Positions 25,608 through 33,824 are shown, counted from the first letter of the stretch. The stretch is DNA of 64,000 nucleotides from Kiloniellaceae bacterium (GCA_021776115.1 JAJFGN010000001.1:1-64000), one strand, 5' to 3'. Notes: generated from the letters alone by a model not told the origin. Translations and numbers: made by a program.

Positions 25608-26407
25608 CCGCGTCCTACATCACGCTCGACTGGATGGACCTGATCTTGGCGGCGCTGCTGGTGATCTTGAACGGTGTCTTGTCGATCTGGCTGCACCTGC
25701 GCATGGAGCGCCAGTTCCTCATCGCCGCCTTGCGCATGTGCGTGCAGCTCGGCCTCATGGGGCTGGTTCTCAAGACCTTGTTCGCGCTGGTCTCGCCGGT
25801 TCTGACTGGCCTGGCGGTGCTGGTCATGGTGCTGTTCGCGGGACGCGAAATCATGGCCCGCCAGGAACGGAAGTTCCAAGGCTTTTGGGCCTATGGCTTG
25901 GGCACCAGCTCGGTTCTGTTCGCCGGAACGCTGGTCATGCTGTTCGCCTTGGCGACGCAGATACAGGCCGATCCCTGGTATCACCCGCGCTATGCGATTC
26001 CGCTGTTGGGCATGATCCTGGGCAACACCATGACCGGCATCGCGGTCGGCATGAATACCCTGACCGAGCGGGTCGCGCGCGACAAAAACGCGATCGAGAC
26101 CATGCTGGCGCTGGGCGAAACCCGGGGTGCGGCCTTGCGTCCCCTGGTTCGAAGCGCGGTACGCAATGGCTTGATTCCGATCGTCAACGCCATGTCGGCG
26201 GCCGGGGTCGTCTCGCTGCCCGGCATGATGACCGGGCAGATCCTGTCCGGGGTCGAGCCGTTGGAAGCCATCAAGTATCAGATACTGGTGATGTTCCTGA
26301 TCGCGGGCGGCACCGGGATCGGGGTGGTGATCGCCGTGCACGCCGCCGCCGCGCGCCTATCGGATACGCGCCACCGCCTGCGTCTGGATCGCTTGGAACT
26401 TGAGTGA
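25604..26407 (+). CDS. fetB: FetB/YbbM-like (UPF0014) ABC transporter permease
   Basis: A 267-aa membrane protein with about seven hydrophobic segments and UPF0014 hallmarks: FAGREIMARQERKFQGFW, ILGNTMTGIAVGMNTLTERVARDKNAIETMLALGETRGAAL, and LPGMMTGQILSGVEPLEAIKYQILVMFLI. With the ATPase just upstream it should form an exporter, probably for iron or involved in oxidative-stress resistance as described for E. coli FetAB. The stop is five bases from the convergent globin gene. Confidence 0.88.
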   Translation: MTASYITLDWMDLILAALLVILNGVLSIWLHLRMERQFLIAALRMCVQLGLMGLVLKTLFALVSPVLTGLAVLVMVLFAGREIMARQERKFQGFWAYGLGTSSVLFAGTLVMLFALATQIQADPWYHPRYAIPLLGMILGNTMTGIAVGMNTLTERVARDKNAIETMLALGETRGAALRPLVRSAVRNGLIPIVNAMSAAGVVSLPGMMTGQILSGVEPLEAIKYQILVMFLIAGGTGIGVVIAVHAAAARLSDTRHRLRLDRLELE

Positions 26408-26411
26408 GGCT

Positions 26412-27755
26412 TTAGGCTTTCGCCGCCGCTTTCATGGTGTCGGCCAAGACGGTGTAGACCTTGGTCCAGGCCGCTTCGACTTCCGATGTGAAGTCGCTTT
26501 TCAGCCCCTGCCCTAGAGTCCAAAGAAGTGCCGCCCCGACTGAGTCGTAGTGCTTGTCTTCGACCCCGTACTTTACGTGACGACGCCCCAGCTCTTGAAC
26601 CGCCGGCACCAATTTCTCTAGATCGTCCAGGCCTTTCACCGCCGTCTTTATCATGGCCATGAGCTTGCGGCCTTGCGCCTTCATATCGCCCTTGAAGAGA
26701 CCTTGAGCGGAGGGGTCGAGCGAGAACAAACGGCCGTAGAAAAGTTCGGCCGCTGCCTCGGCGATCGGTTCCACCTTGGCGAAGGTCGATTGAACCAACT
26801 TCACGTCGTCGTTGCTGACGGGCGATTCCGCCTTGGCAGGTGCTGGCGGCGCGGCGGGCTTCGATGGTGCCGGCACCGTGGCTGCCGCCGCCTTCATGGT
26901 ATCGGCCACGACCGTGTAAACCTTGGTCCAGGCCGCTTCGACCTCCGGTGTGAAGTCGGTTTGCAGGCCTTGTCCCAGGGTCCAAATGAGTGCCGCCGCG
27001 ACCGTGTCGTAGTCGGCGTCCTTTACCCCGTATCCGACGTGCCGCCGGCCTAAATCCTGCACCACCGGAACCAGCTTGGCTAGGTTGTCCAAACCCTTCA
27101 CGGCAACCTTCAGGGTCGACATCAATTTCTGGCCCTGCGCTTCCATATCGCCCTTGAAGAGCTGTTTCAGAGCCGGATCCAGTTCGAACAGCCGCTCGTA
27201 GAAGGTTCGTGCGACAACCGCCGCGATCGGCTCGACCTTGGCAAAGGTGCTTTGCACGATCTGCCGTTCGCGCGGCGAGACCGGTCCATCGCTCGCTGGC
27301 GGCGCTGCGACCTTGGCCGGGGCCGGGAAAGTTGGATTGACGTGCACCGGGGCCGGGGCCGGCGCGAACGCCGGGCTGGGGGCTTGGTAGATCGCCTCTG
27401 GCTGAGCCTGGCTCGCCGAAGCAAGATTGCTTGCCGAGAGACTCTCGGTTTGCGCACGAAGCCGCTCGACAAGCCCGGCGATTTCCTTGGTCGCCTGACT
27501 GGTTCGGCCCGACAGTTGCTTGACCTCGCCGGCCACGACCGCGAAGCCCTTCCCCAGCTCGCCCGCGCGCGCCGCTTCGATCGTCGCGTTCAGGGCCAGA
27601 AGGTTGGTCTGCCTGGCAATCGCCTGGATGGTTTCGGCCACCTCCGCGACTTTGTCGATTTCCTGGCGAAGCTGATCCAGTACGTCGCCAGAGGCCTCCG
27701 CGGAAGCGTCGCCCGATGCGCCGGTGCGACTTGTGGATCCTGCCGGTTGTGCCAT
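26412..27755 (-). CDS. Soluble chemoreceptor-tip protein fused to two tandem globin domains
   Basis: A 447-aa protein with no membrane segment. Residues about 24-105 form a short methyl-accepting-chemotaxis signalling hairpin with the highly conserved tip [21 protein letters not shown] (residues 46-66, G65/E66 at the end) and [15 protein letters not shown] Pro/Ala linker (110-160) leads to globin 1 (about 160-292), another Pro/Ala linker, and globin 2 (about 313-447). Both globins resemble neuroglobin/flavohaemoglobin: proximal His in [10 protein letters not shown] (H239) and [10 protein letters not shown] (H393), Gln at E7 (Q207, Q361). HemAT has the opposite domain order and one globin. ATG 27755 was chosen because AGAGG precedes it. 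Likely a cytoplasmic gas or redox sensor signalling through CheA/W; inference. Confidence 0.88.
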   Translation of the reverse strand: MAQPAGSTSRTGASGDASAEASGDVLDQLRQEIDKVAEVAETIQAIARQTNLLALNATIEAARAGELGKGFAVVAGEVKQLSGRTSQATKEIAGLVERLRAQTESLSASNLASASQAQPEAIYQAPSPAFAPAPAPVHVNPTFPAPAKVAAPPASDGPVSPRERQIVQSTFAKVEPIAAVVARTFYERLFELDPALKQLFKGDMEAQGQKLMSTLKVAVKGLDNLAKLVPVVQDLGRRHVGYGVKDADYDTVAAALIWTLGQGLQTDFTPEVEAAWTKVYTVVADTMKAAAATVPAPSKPAAPPAPAKAESPVSNDDVKLVQSTFAKVEPIAEAAAELFYGRLFSLDPSAQGLFKGDMKAQGRKLMAMIKTAVKGLDDLEKLVPAVQELGRRHVKYGVEDKHYDSVGAALLWTLGQGLKSDFTSEVEAAWTKVYTVLADTMKAAAKA

Positions 27756-27945
27756 AGGAAGCCCTCTTTCTATAAATCTCGTCCCCGGGGGGAGCCCTGG
27801 TGGCATGTCGGTGCTGCTCTACCGACACGCGGATTCTTGTCCCAAGGTTGGATACCATGGGCCCGGTTAAGGGAGTATTAGGGCTATTTTCGGTGAGACG
27901 GGGCTGGTTAACAGGGTCGCCGCAAACGCTGAATAAGGACGGCGG

Positions 27946-28608
27946 CTAACTGTCGCTGGTCAATTCCAAGCGCGTCCGCCAACGGCCCTCGGCATCCCGG
28001 CAGGCGATGGCGCGGCGGGTTTCATTTCTCCCGTCCCCGGCACGAAAGGCGGCCTCAAAAACGTATTCGCGGCACCACAGGCCGGCCGCGCTGCGGAAGG
28101 TTCGAACCGGTTCGACCCGGCCGCTGCTGCCGCTCTGCGGATTATGCCAAGCCGCCGGCACGCCGCTGAGGTGTTTTTCCAGGGCCGTGGCGATCGTCGC
28201 CTGAATGATATCCCGGTCGGCGGCGCGGGCTGCCTCCAGGCGGGCCAGGCGTTGCTCGACTTGCTGGTCGACGAAGACATAGGCGCCGCCCAGGCCAAGG
28301 ATCAGTACCGCTATCGAGGCGGCCATGGCCGCGAAGGCTGGCCGGCCATGCCATGGAGTCTTACCGTTCTTTCTCTGCCTCGCCGCGAAGCCGGCATTCA
28401 CGGTCTCGATCAAGCACTCGGGAACCTGGGTGCGCATCGGCTCGGCGAAGGCCGCGTGCAGCGACGCGGCGCCTTCGCGCAAAGACCGCACCGTCTCCGC
28501 CAAGTCCGGGTCGGCGGCAATCGCGGCCTCGACGGCGTGCGCCGCCGTTTCGTCGAGCTCGCCGTCAACATAGGCCATCAAGGTTTCGTCATCGACTTGC
28601 CGGGTCAT
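27946..28608 (-). CDS. Membrane anti-sigma factor with 17-kDa-surface-antigen-like sensor domain
   Basis: 220 aa. The N-terminal cytoplasmic part (DETLMAYVDGELDETAAHAVEAAI) is an anti-sigma domain without the zinc HxxxCxxC motif. A single TM helix spans about residues 91-113. The extracytoplasmic part has a coiled region, then W-x-N-P...P-V-R-T-F...C179-R-E-Y...A-C203-R-D-A-E-G-R-W, the pattern of 17-kDa surface antigen C-terminal domains. The same pattern occurs in the secreted protein at 30585-30965. Start overlaps the sigma gene stop by four bases, so both are coupled and it should hold that sigma factor inactive until an envelope signal arrives. Confidence 0.82.
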   Translation of the reverse strand: MTRQVDDETLMAYVDGELDETAAHAVEAAIAADPDLAETVRSLREGAASLHAAFAEPMRTQVPECLIETVNAGFAARQRKNGKTPWHGRPAFAAMAASIAVLILGLGGAYVFVDQQVEQRLARLEAARAADRDIIQATIATALEKHLSGVPAAWHNPQSGSSGRVEPVRTFRSAAGLWCREYVFEAAFRAGDGRNETRRAIACRDAEGRWRTRLELTSDS

Positions 28609-29135
28609 TCGGGGAGACTCCCGCTAGTCTTTTCCTCCGGCGCGGCAGGTCCGTCGAGACCGTCTTTCAAGGTCGCGCGGGCCCTCGCCAGCCGGCTGGT
28701 CACCGTGCCCATCGGAATATCCAGGACCTCGGATACCTCTTTGTAGGAGAGTCCCTCGACGCAAACGAGCAGAAGGATGCTGCGCTGTTCCTCCGGCAAT
28801 CGCGCGGCCAGCCCGCGCACGGCCTCCAGGGTCAGTTGGGCTTCCATGGCCCGGGCGCCATCGACATAGGTGTAGTGGTCGATGCTCGCGACCTCCAGCC
28901 GTTGACCGCGGACCTTGTTGGCGCGGATCTGATTCAAGAACTGGTTCCGCGCAATCCTATACATCCAGCTATCCAGACGGGTTCCGGCCTGCCAAGTATC
29001 GATGCTGCGGATGGCGCGTTCGCAGGTCGCTTGCACCAGATCGTCTCCTTCGTCGATAGAGCCCGTCAACCCATAGGCAAATCGCCGTAAGCGCGGCAGC
29101 AAAGCGAGCATCTCCCGACGGAGTGATTCGTCCAC
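28605..29135 (-). CDS. ECF-family RNA polymerase sigma factor
   Basis: A 176-aa group IV sigma factor. Region 2: LLPRLRRFAYGLTGSIDEGDDLVQATCERAI and TRLDSWMYRIARNQFLNQIR. Region 4: RLPEEQRSILLLVCVEGLSYKEVSEVLDIPMGTVTSRLARARATL. It is co-transcribed with the anti-sigma gene. A promoter-like motif at 29200-29227 reads towards it, and a near-identical one reads towards the divergent Gly-rich gene, suggesting autoregulation plus direct control of that arm. Confidence 0.93.
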   Translation of the reverse strand: MDESLRREMLALLPRLRRFAYGLTGSIDEGDDLVQATCERAIRSIDTWQAGTRLDSWMYRIARNQFLNQIRANKVRGQRLEVASIDHYTYVDGARAMEAQLTLEAVRGLAARLPEEQRSILLLVCVEGLSYKEVSEVLDIPMGTVTSRLARARATLKDGLDGPAAPEEKTSGSLPE

Positions 29136-29199
29136 TTTTCTTTAACCATCCGTCAGATGCCGAGGCCCGTGCCCGGACGCGCGAGGGCGATCTCAAGAA

Positions 29200-29227
29200 G
29201 ATAACACCTCGGCGCCGAGTTTCTTCC
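29200..29227 (-). promoter_or_regulatory. Putative ECF promoter of the sigma/anti-sigma operon
   Basis: On the minus strand, GGAAGA (29222-29227) is followed after 16 bases by GTTATC (29200-29205), 65 bases before the sigma-factor ATG. The larger match to the opposite promoter is GGAAGAAAC, 11 bases, GTGTT. Such GGAA-type -35 boxes are typical for ECF sigma factors. Assignment rests on pattern and symmetry only. Confidence 0.6.
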
Positions 29228-29274
29228 CGGATACGGCAAAAATTGGTGCCGGGCCATATTTTGGCGTCCGGACT

Positions 29275-29302
29275 GGAAGAAACACCGAGCCGAAGTGTTT
29301 TC
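29275..29302 (+). promoter_or_regulatory. Putative ECF promoter of the Gly-rich secreted gene
   Basis: GGAAGA (29275-29280), 16-base spacer, GTTTTC (29297-29302), 82 bases before ATG 29384. It shares GGAAGAAAC-N11-GTGTT-N-TC with the motif facing the sigma gene at identical spacing. No such motif was found upstream of the second paralogue at 30064. Confidence 0.6.
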
Positions 29303-29383
29303 ATAACAGTCGGTGCAGTAATGCTAACGGAACCGGCGGAAATCGGCCAATGCGAACCCCAACAACACAAGGATTTGTGCAAA

Positions 29384-29893
29384 ATGCGTAGCAATTCGGC
29401 GAAACGAACTCTCACCCTGCTGACGACGACCAGCGTCCTCGCGCTCGGCTTGGCCATGACGCCGGTCGCGATCGATTTCGACCTGCACAAGCCCATCCTC
29501 AAGGCCGCTCAGGCTAAGGGCGGCGGTGAAGGCGGCGAAGGCGGAGGTGACGGCGGTGGAGATGGCGGCGGCGAAGGTGGCGGCGATGGCGATGGCGGCG
29601 GTGGCGACGGCAGTGGCGGCGAAGGTGGTGAAGGCGGCGAAGGTGAAGGTGGCGACGGCAGCGGCGGCGAAGGTGGTGAAGGCGGTGGCCACGGCGGCAA
29701 CAGCGGCCCGGGCGGCAACAGCGGCCCCGGCGGCGGCGAATCCGGCGATAGCGGCGGATCGGGCGAGTCGGGCGAAAGCGGTAACGACGGCTCCGAAAGC
29801 GAGGGACCGGAAAGCGGCGAGTCCGGCGATTCATCCAGCGAATCGGGTGAAAGCGGTAACGACGGCTCCTCCAGCTCGAACGCACGCACTTAA
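29384..29893 (+). CDS. Secreted Gly/Asp/Glu/Ser-rich low-complexity protein, paralogue 1
   Basis: 169 aa. The signal peptide is RTLTLLTTTSVLALGLAM...; cleavage is likely after AQA near residue 46. The rest is almost entirely GGG-E/D, GSGG and later SGES/GNDGS repeats, very acidic, without cysteines, and probably disordered. The frame is open upstream to 29123, but ATG 29384 places the signal peptide at the N-terminus. It shares 35 of 40 residues in the signal region with the next gene, so the pair arose by tandem duplication. Function unknown; likely an envelope or exported filler/adhesive protein under ECF control. Confidence 0.75.
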   Translation: MRSNSAKRTLTLLTTTSVLALGLAMTPVAIDFDLHKPILKAAQAKGGGEGGEGGGDGGGDGGGEGGGDGDGGGGDGSGGEGGEGGEGEGGDGSGGEGGEGGGHGGNSGPGGNSGPGGGESGDSGGSGESGESGNDGSESEGPESGESGDSSSESGESGNDGSSSSNART

Positions 29894-30063
29894 GGTCCGG
29901 AGAGCCGCTTGACCAGCGCGGGTGAAGATCCAAGGTTAAGTTTTGGATCGAGGCGTGCCCGGATTCCGGGTCGCCGCCCGCCCTGGTGTTGTGTATCTTG
30001 GTTGTTAGGGAAAATATCTGTGCCGATCCAACAGGCGTTTCAAGGCAGCAGGACCCGCGTTCC

Positions 30064-30588
30064 ATGCTTCGTTTGAACAACCGTACCCTGACCCTGCTGA
30101 CAACGACCAGCATCCTGGCGCTCGGCCTGGCCATGGCGCCAATCGCGATCGACTTCGACCTGCACAAGCCCGTCCTCAAAACCGCTCAGGCTAAGGGCGG
30201 CGAAGGCGGCGAAGGTGGGGGTGACGGCGGCGGTGACGGCGGCGGTGACGGTGGCGGCGACGGCAGTGGCGGCGAAGGTGGCGGCGACGGCGAAGGTGAG
30301 GGCTCCGGCGGCGACGGCAGTGGCGGTGAAGGCGGCGGTGAAGGCGAGGGTTCCGGCAGCGAAGGCGGCGAGTCTGGCGGGAACAGCGGGCCTGGGGGCG
30401 GCGAGTCAGGCGAAAGCGGCGAGTCGAGTGAAGGCAGCGAATCCGGTGAATCCGGCAGTTCCGGGTCCGGCAGTTCCGGGTCCGGCGGTCGCGGTTCCGG
30501 CGATGCCTCCTTCGGCGGTGTCGATCAGGTCGGCCCGGACTTGAGCAGCGACGAAGAGGCGGCCGCGATTTCGAAGGGTTGGGAATGA
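30064..30588 (+). CDS. Secreted Gly/Asp/Glu/Ser-rich low-complexity protein, paralogue 2
   Basis: 174 aa. ATG 30064 begins a signal peptide nearly identical to paralogue 1 (RTLTLLTTTSILALGLAM), followed by the same GGEGGGDGG repeats. Unlike paralogue 1 it ends in a non-repetitive tail (SFGGVDQVGPDLSSDEEAAAISKGWE, shown in parts) that may be a folding or docking motif. The stop overlaps the next gene's ATG as ATGA, so it is coupled to the surface-antigen-like gene. Confidence 0.77.
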   Translation: MLRLNNRTLTLLTTTSILALGLAMAPIAIDFDLHKPVLKTAQAKGGEGGEGGGDGGGDGGGDGGGDGSGGEGGGDGEGEGSGGDGSGGEGGGEGEGSGSEGGESGGNSGPGGGESGESGESSEGSESGESGSSGSGSSGSGGRGSGDASFGGVDQVGPDLSSDEEAAAISKGWE

Positions 30589-30965
30589 TCGCCACGCACC
30601 GGGCGCGCCACGCCTGTGCGGTGGGGTCGCTTGTGATTCTGGGCCTTGGTTTGAGCCTTCTTCCGAACCGCCTTCTGGCGTCGCAACATGGTGTCTTCGA
30701 TCGCCAAAATGCAGCGGACCGGCAGCTTGCCGCGCGAGTCATGCAGGAAACTCTTGAATCGGGCCGCAGCGGCAACCCCCGCTTTTGGCGCAACGACCTA
30801 AGCGAAGGTTCGGGCTCGTTCATGCCGCTTCGCACCTACAAAATTAAGACCGGACATTTCTGCCGCGACTACCGCGAAACAGCGATTGCCGATCGCCGGA
30901 TGGCGTCGCGGGATCTCACGGCCTGCCGAACCCAAGACGGTGTGTGGACGACAGTCGGAAAGTGA
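30585..30965 (+). CDS. Secreted protein with 17-kDa-surface-antigen-like domain
   Basis: 126 aa. An N-terminal hydrophobic signal (ACAVGSLVILGLGLSLLP) leads to a domain at about 55-126 with the pattern LESGRSGNPRFWRND...PLRTYKIKTGHF-C93-RDY...TA-C114-RTQDGVW. This is the same pattern as the extracytoplasmic part of the anti-sigma factor at 27946-28608 (LE..SG.P..W.N...G..P.RT..G..CR.Y..AC R..GRW). The two Cys may form a disulfide. Coupled by ATGA overlap to the Gly-rich gene upstream. It could compete with or mimic the sensor domain; this is inference. Confidence 0.78.
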   Translation: MIATHRARHACAVGSLVILGLGLSLLPNRLLASQHGVFDRQNAADRQLAARVMQETLESGRSGNPRFWRNDLSEGSGSFMPLRTYKIKTGHFCRDYRETAIADRRMASRDLTACRTQDGVWTTVGK

Positions 30966-30975
30966 TGCCAAGGCC

Positions 30976-31644
30976 ATGCTTCTTTGCATTTCAGATGTAC
31001 TAGACTACGCCGAACTGAAAGAGATCCGCCGCTTGATCGGCGGCGGCAAATTCAAGGATGGCAAGCTGACCGCCGGCTATCGCGCCAAGCTGGTGAAGAA
31101 CAACCTGCAATTGGATAAGGATGCGCCGGGCGCGAAAGAGGTCAAATCCATCGTTGTGGCTGGCCTAAAGCGCAACCGGACGTTTCAAGACACGGCCCTG
31201 CCGCGCACGATCCGCCCCCCCCTTATCAGCCGTTACCAAGAGGGCATGAATTATGGGTGGCATGTCGACGACGCCTTGATGGCCGGCGACCCCAAGGTCC
31301 GCAGCGATCTCTCGATCACGGTTTTCCTGAACGACCCGGCCGATTACGACGGCGGTCAGTTGATTATCTCCAGCCCCTTTGGCGAACAGGAAGTCAAGCT
31401 GCCCGCGGGCGCGGCGGTCGTTTACCCCTCCGCCACGCTGCACCAGGTCGCGCCGGTGACCGAGGGCGAGCGCTTGGCCGCCGTCACCTGGGCGCGCAGT
31501 TATGTGCGCGATGCGGCGCAGCGTGAGATGCTAGCGGACTTACTGGCGGTGCAGAAAAAGCTGGCGGCCTTGGCGCCGGATGAAGCGGAGACCGATCTCG
31601 CGTTTAAGACCTACTCCAACCTGCTGCGTATGTGGTCGGAGTAA
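30976..31644 (+). CDS. Fe(II)/2OG-dependent PKHD-type hydroxylase (PiuC/YbiX-like)
   Basis: About 222 aa. The PKHD-type signature is complete: SRYQEGMNYGWHVDDALM (HxD), YDGGQLIISSPFGEQEVKLPAGAAVVYPSATLHQVAPV (distal His) and RLAAVTWARSYV (2OG-binding Arg). Homologues are induced by iron limitation and sit beside TonB receptors, but no receptor is adjacent here. ATG 30976 is 10 bases past the previous gene, so it may be read through from the ECF-controlled arm. Confidence 0.92.
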   Translation: MLLCISDVLDYAELKEIRRLIGGGKFKDGKLTAGYRAKLVKNNLQLDKDAPGAKEVKSIVVAGLKRNRTFQDTALPRTIRPPLISRYQEGMNYGWHVDDALMAGDPKVRSDLSITVFLNDPADYDGGQLIISSPFGEQEVKLPAGAAVVYPSATLHQVAPVTEGERLAAVTWARSYVRDAAQREMLADLLAVQKKLAALAPDEAETDLAFKTYSNLLRMWSE

Positions 31645-31663
31645 GATCTCCGCCAGCCTTGGC

Positions 31664-31864
31664 CTAAACCAGGATGCCGTCCACAATCTCGTTGACGGCC
31701 TTGACGACCACATCCCCCTGCCCCGACTCGATAAGCTCGATCGGCCGCTTGCCGTCCAGGGCCGCCTGCGGCGTCTCGAGCCATACTTGAACCTCGTCGG
31801 CGGCATAGATGTCGCCGAACAAGTCCTCGATACGCCGAATGAAAGATTCTGTACTGCGGGCCAT
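31664..31864 (-). CDS. Orphan DUF2384 (MbcA/ParS/Xre toxin-binding) small protein
   Basis: 66 aa, almost wholly the antitoxin toxin-binding domain: VWLETPQAALDGKRPIELIESGQGDVVVKAVNEIVDG (quoted as the region 27-63, with L-x-TP, GKRP and G-x-G-D landmarks). Full antitoxins of this type have an N-terminal helix-turn-helix and a RES-domain toxin next door. Both are missing here. It may be a solitary regulator, an anti-addiction remnant or a degraded gene. Converges with the PiuC-like gene. Confidence 0.65.
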   Translation of the reverse strand: MARSTESFIRRIEDLFGDIYAADEVQVWLETPQAALDGKRPIELIESGQGDVVVKAVNEIVDGILV

Positions 31865-32066
31865 GGCAATCTCCGGGCGCGTGACCGGCGTCCATCGGCC
31901 GGTGCCGAAGGCGATGCGCGTTGAGCCTCAGTGTTACAGCTACAGGTTGCGCAATCGTTTACAGTCCCCAATCTGTTCCGGCAAGCCGCGACCCATAGAA
32001 AATCGTTTTTCCGAATAACGGCGAAACCCGGCTTTCCGCTTCCCCTCGAGCGCGAATCCCCTCAGC

Positions 32067-33425
32067 ATGGCGGCCTCTGCCTTCGGTGTATGCCGGGTCG
32101 CCTGGAGCCGTGCCTTGAACGCTGTCTTTTTCGCCCTGGTTCTGGTTGCTTTCGCGGTCGCGGGGGTTCGCGAAGTCACCTGGCTCGCCGGTGCGGCGGG
32201 CGAGAAATCGCCGATGGAAACGCTCTCCCTCGCCATGATCGATTCGGCGGGCGCCTCCGTGACCCTGGCCATTGGCTTGGTCGGGGTCATGGCCCTGTTC
32301 CTGGGCCTGATGAAGGTGGCCGAGGCCGGCGGGCTTCTGGTCATCATCGCGCGCACGGTGCGGCCCCTTATGGTGCGCCTGTTCCCGGAAGTGCCGGCCG
32401 ATCACCCGGCCATGGGCGCCATCATCCTGAACATCTCGGCCAACGTGCTGGGCCTGGGCAACGCGGCCACGCCCTTCGGCATCCGCGCCATGCAGGAACT
32501 CGACTCGCTCAACCCGCACAAGGGCACCGCGACCAACGCCATGGCCTTGTTCCTGGCCATCAATACCTCCAGCGTCACGATCCTGCCGACCGGGATCATC
32601 GCCCTGCGCGCCGCGGCGGGCTCGAGCGACCCGGCGGGCATTCTGCCGACCACGCTCTTCGCGACCATCTGCTCGACCACCGTGGCGATCCTGGCCTGCA
32701 AGACCTATCAGCGCTTCACCGCCGAGCCCACACCCGTGTCTTCCAAGGCGGCGGACGAAGACGGCCCCGCGCAAAGCGGGGCGCAGAGCCAGGACGAGGC
32801 TTCGCTGCACACGGATACCTCGCGGGGATACCCGGCCTGGGTCTCGCTGGCGGTGCTGGCCGCGATCGCCGCGCTGATTCCACTCACGCTGATGTACGGC
32901 CGGCAGATTTCGCCCTGGATCATCCCCGGTCTGATGATCGCCTTGCTGGGTTTCGGGGTCTTGCGCAGGGTCGCGGTCTACGAGGTCTTCGTCGAGGGCG
33001 CCAAGGACGGCTTCCAGGTCGCGCTGCGCATCATTCCTTATCTGGTCGCGATCCTGGTCGCGGTCGGCATGTTCCGCGCCAGCGGCGCCATGGACCTGCT
33101 TCTCACCCCGCTGGGCGCCGTGACCGGCCTGTTCGGGTTGCCGCCCGAGGCCTTGTCCATGGCCCTGCTGCGCCCGCTCTCGGGCTCGGGCGCCTATGGC
33201 ATCGTCGCCTCGATCATCGAGGACCCGGCGATCGGCCCGGACAGCTACATCGGCTATCTGGTCAGCACCCTGCAAGGCTCGACCGAGACCACCTTCTATG
33301 TGATCGCGGTCTACTTCGGCGCGGTCCAAGTGCGCCGCATCCGCCACGCCCTCGCCGCCGGCCTAACCGCCGACCTAGCCGGCATCGTCGCCGCCGTGGT
33401 CATCGTTTCGATTCTGTTCGGGTAG
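32067..33425 (+). CDS. SpmA-SpmB fusion nucleoside-recognition membrane protein
   Basis: 452 aa, an N-terminal SpmA-like half (FNAVFFALVLVAFAV...; ISANVLGLGNAATPFGIRAMQEL; TSSVTILPTGIIALRAAAGS) joined through a hydrophilic loop (about 215-255) to an SpmB-like half (RIIPYLVAILVAVGMFRASGAMDLL; RPLSGSGAYGIVASII; ETTFYVIAVYFGA). Bacillus SpmA/B affect spore core dehydration, but Gram-negative fusions have unknown roles and belong to nucleoside-recognition membrane proteins. The start could be a few codons further in. It stands alone. Confidence 0.87.
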   Translation: MAASAFGVCRVAWSRALNAVFFALVLVAFAVAGVREVTWLAGAAGEKSPMETLSLAMIDSAGASVTLAIGLVGVMALFLGLMKVAEAGGLLVIIARTVRPLMVRLFPEVPADHPAMGAIILNISANVLGLGNAATPFGIRAMQELDSLNPHKGTATNAMALFLAINTSSVTILPTGIIALRAAAGSSDPAGILPTTLFATICSTTVAILACKTYQRFTAEPTPVSSKAADEDGPAQSGAQSQDEASLHTDTSRGYPAWVSLAVLAAIAALIPLTLMYGRQISPWIIPGLMIALLGFGVLRRVAVYEVFVEGAKDGFQVALRIIPYLVAILVAVGMFRASGAMDLLLTPLGAVTGLFGLPPEALSMALLRPLSGSGAYGIVASIIEDPAIGPDSYIGYLVSTLQGSTETTFYVIAVYFGAVQVRRIRHALAAGLTADLAGIVAAVVIVSILFG

Positions 33426-33764
33426 GGTGATGGCGGTTACGCCGACGCTCGGCCGCCGCAGTTTTCACCGCGAAGACACGAAGCAGCGCGAAGAAGAAGA
33501 ATCATGATCTTAGCGCCCCTTCGTGTCTTAGCGCCTTAGGGGTTGATCCTTCCACGCCGTCGCCGGGCGGCGGCGGTCGCGCGGGTCCACAATTTTACCT
33601 TCCCGTTTTCCCCAGCCTTTGTGTTGCGCAGGGCCGGGCGGGCGCTAGGCTTCGGCGGAAGCGACGATGCTGCTAGGAGCGAATCCCCGTGACAATCACT
33701 GACCGCCCTTTCAACCACGCCTTGACTCATCCGGCGGAAATTCTCGTTAAACCCAAAAAAATAT

Positions 33765-33792
33765 TTCCCTGTTCTGAGGGAATAACAGGGAA
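33765..33792. repeat. Dispersed palindromic repeat, copy 2
   Basis: Arms TTCCCTGTT (33765-33773) and AACAGGGAA (33784-33792) around CTGAGGGAAT. It matches copy 1 at 17408-17437 except for one central base. It follows an A-rich run (AAAAAAATA). Confidence 0.85.
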
Positions 33793-33824
33793 TTCGTTAG
33801 CGCCGTTTTTCGACGCGCTTCACT

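Noticed and set aside
29509-29889. Pro/Ser-rich minus-strand frame opposite the Gly-rich gene
   Set aside because: Antisense of GGC/GGT codons; the plus-strand frame has the signal peptide and promoter.
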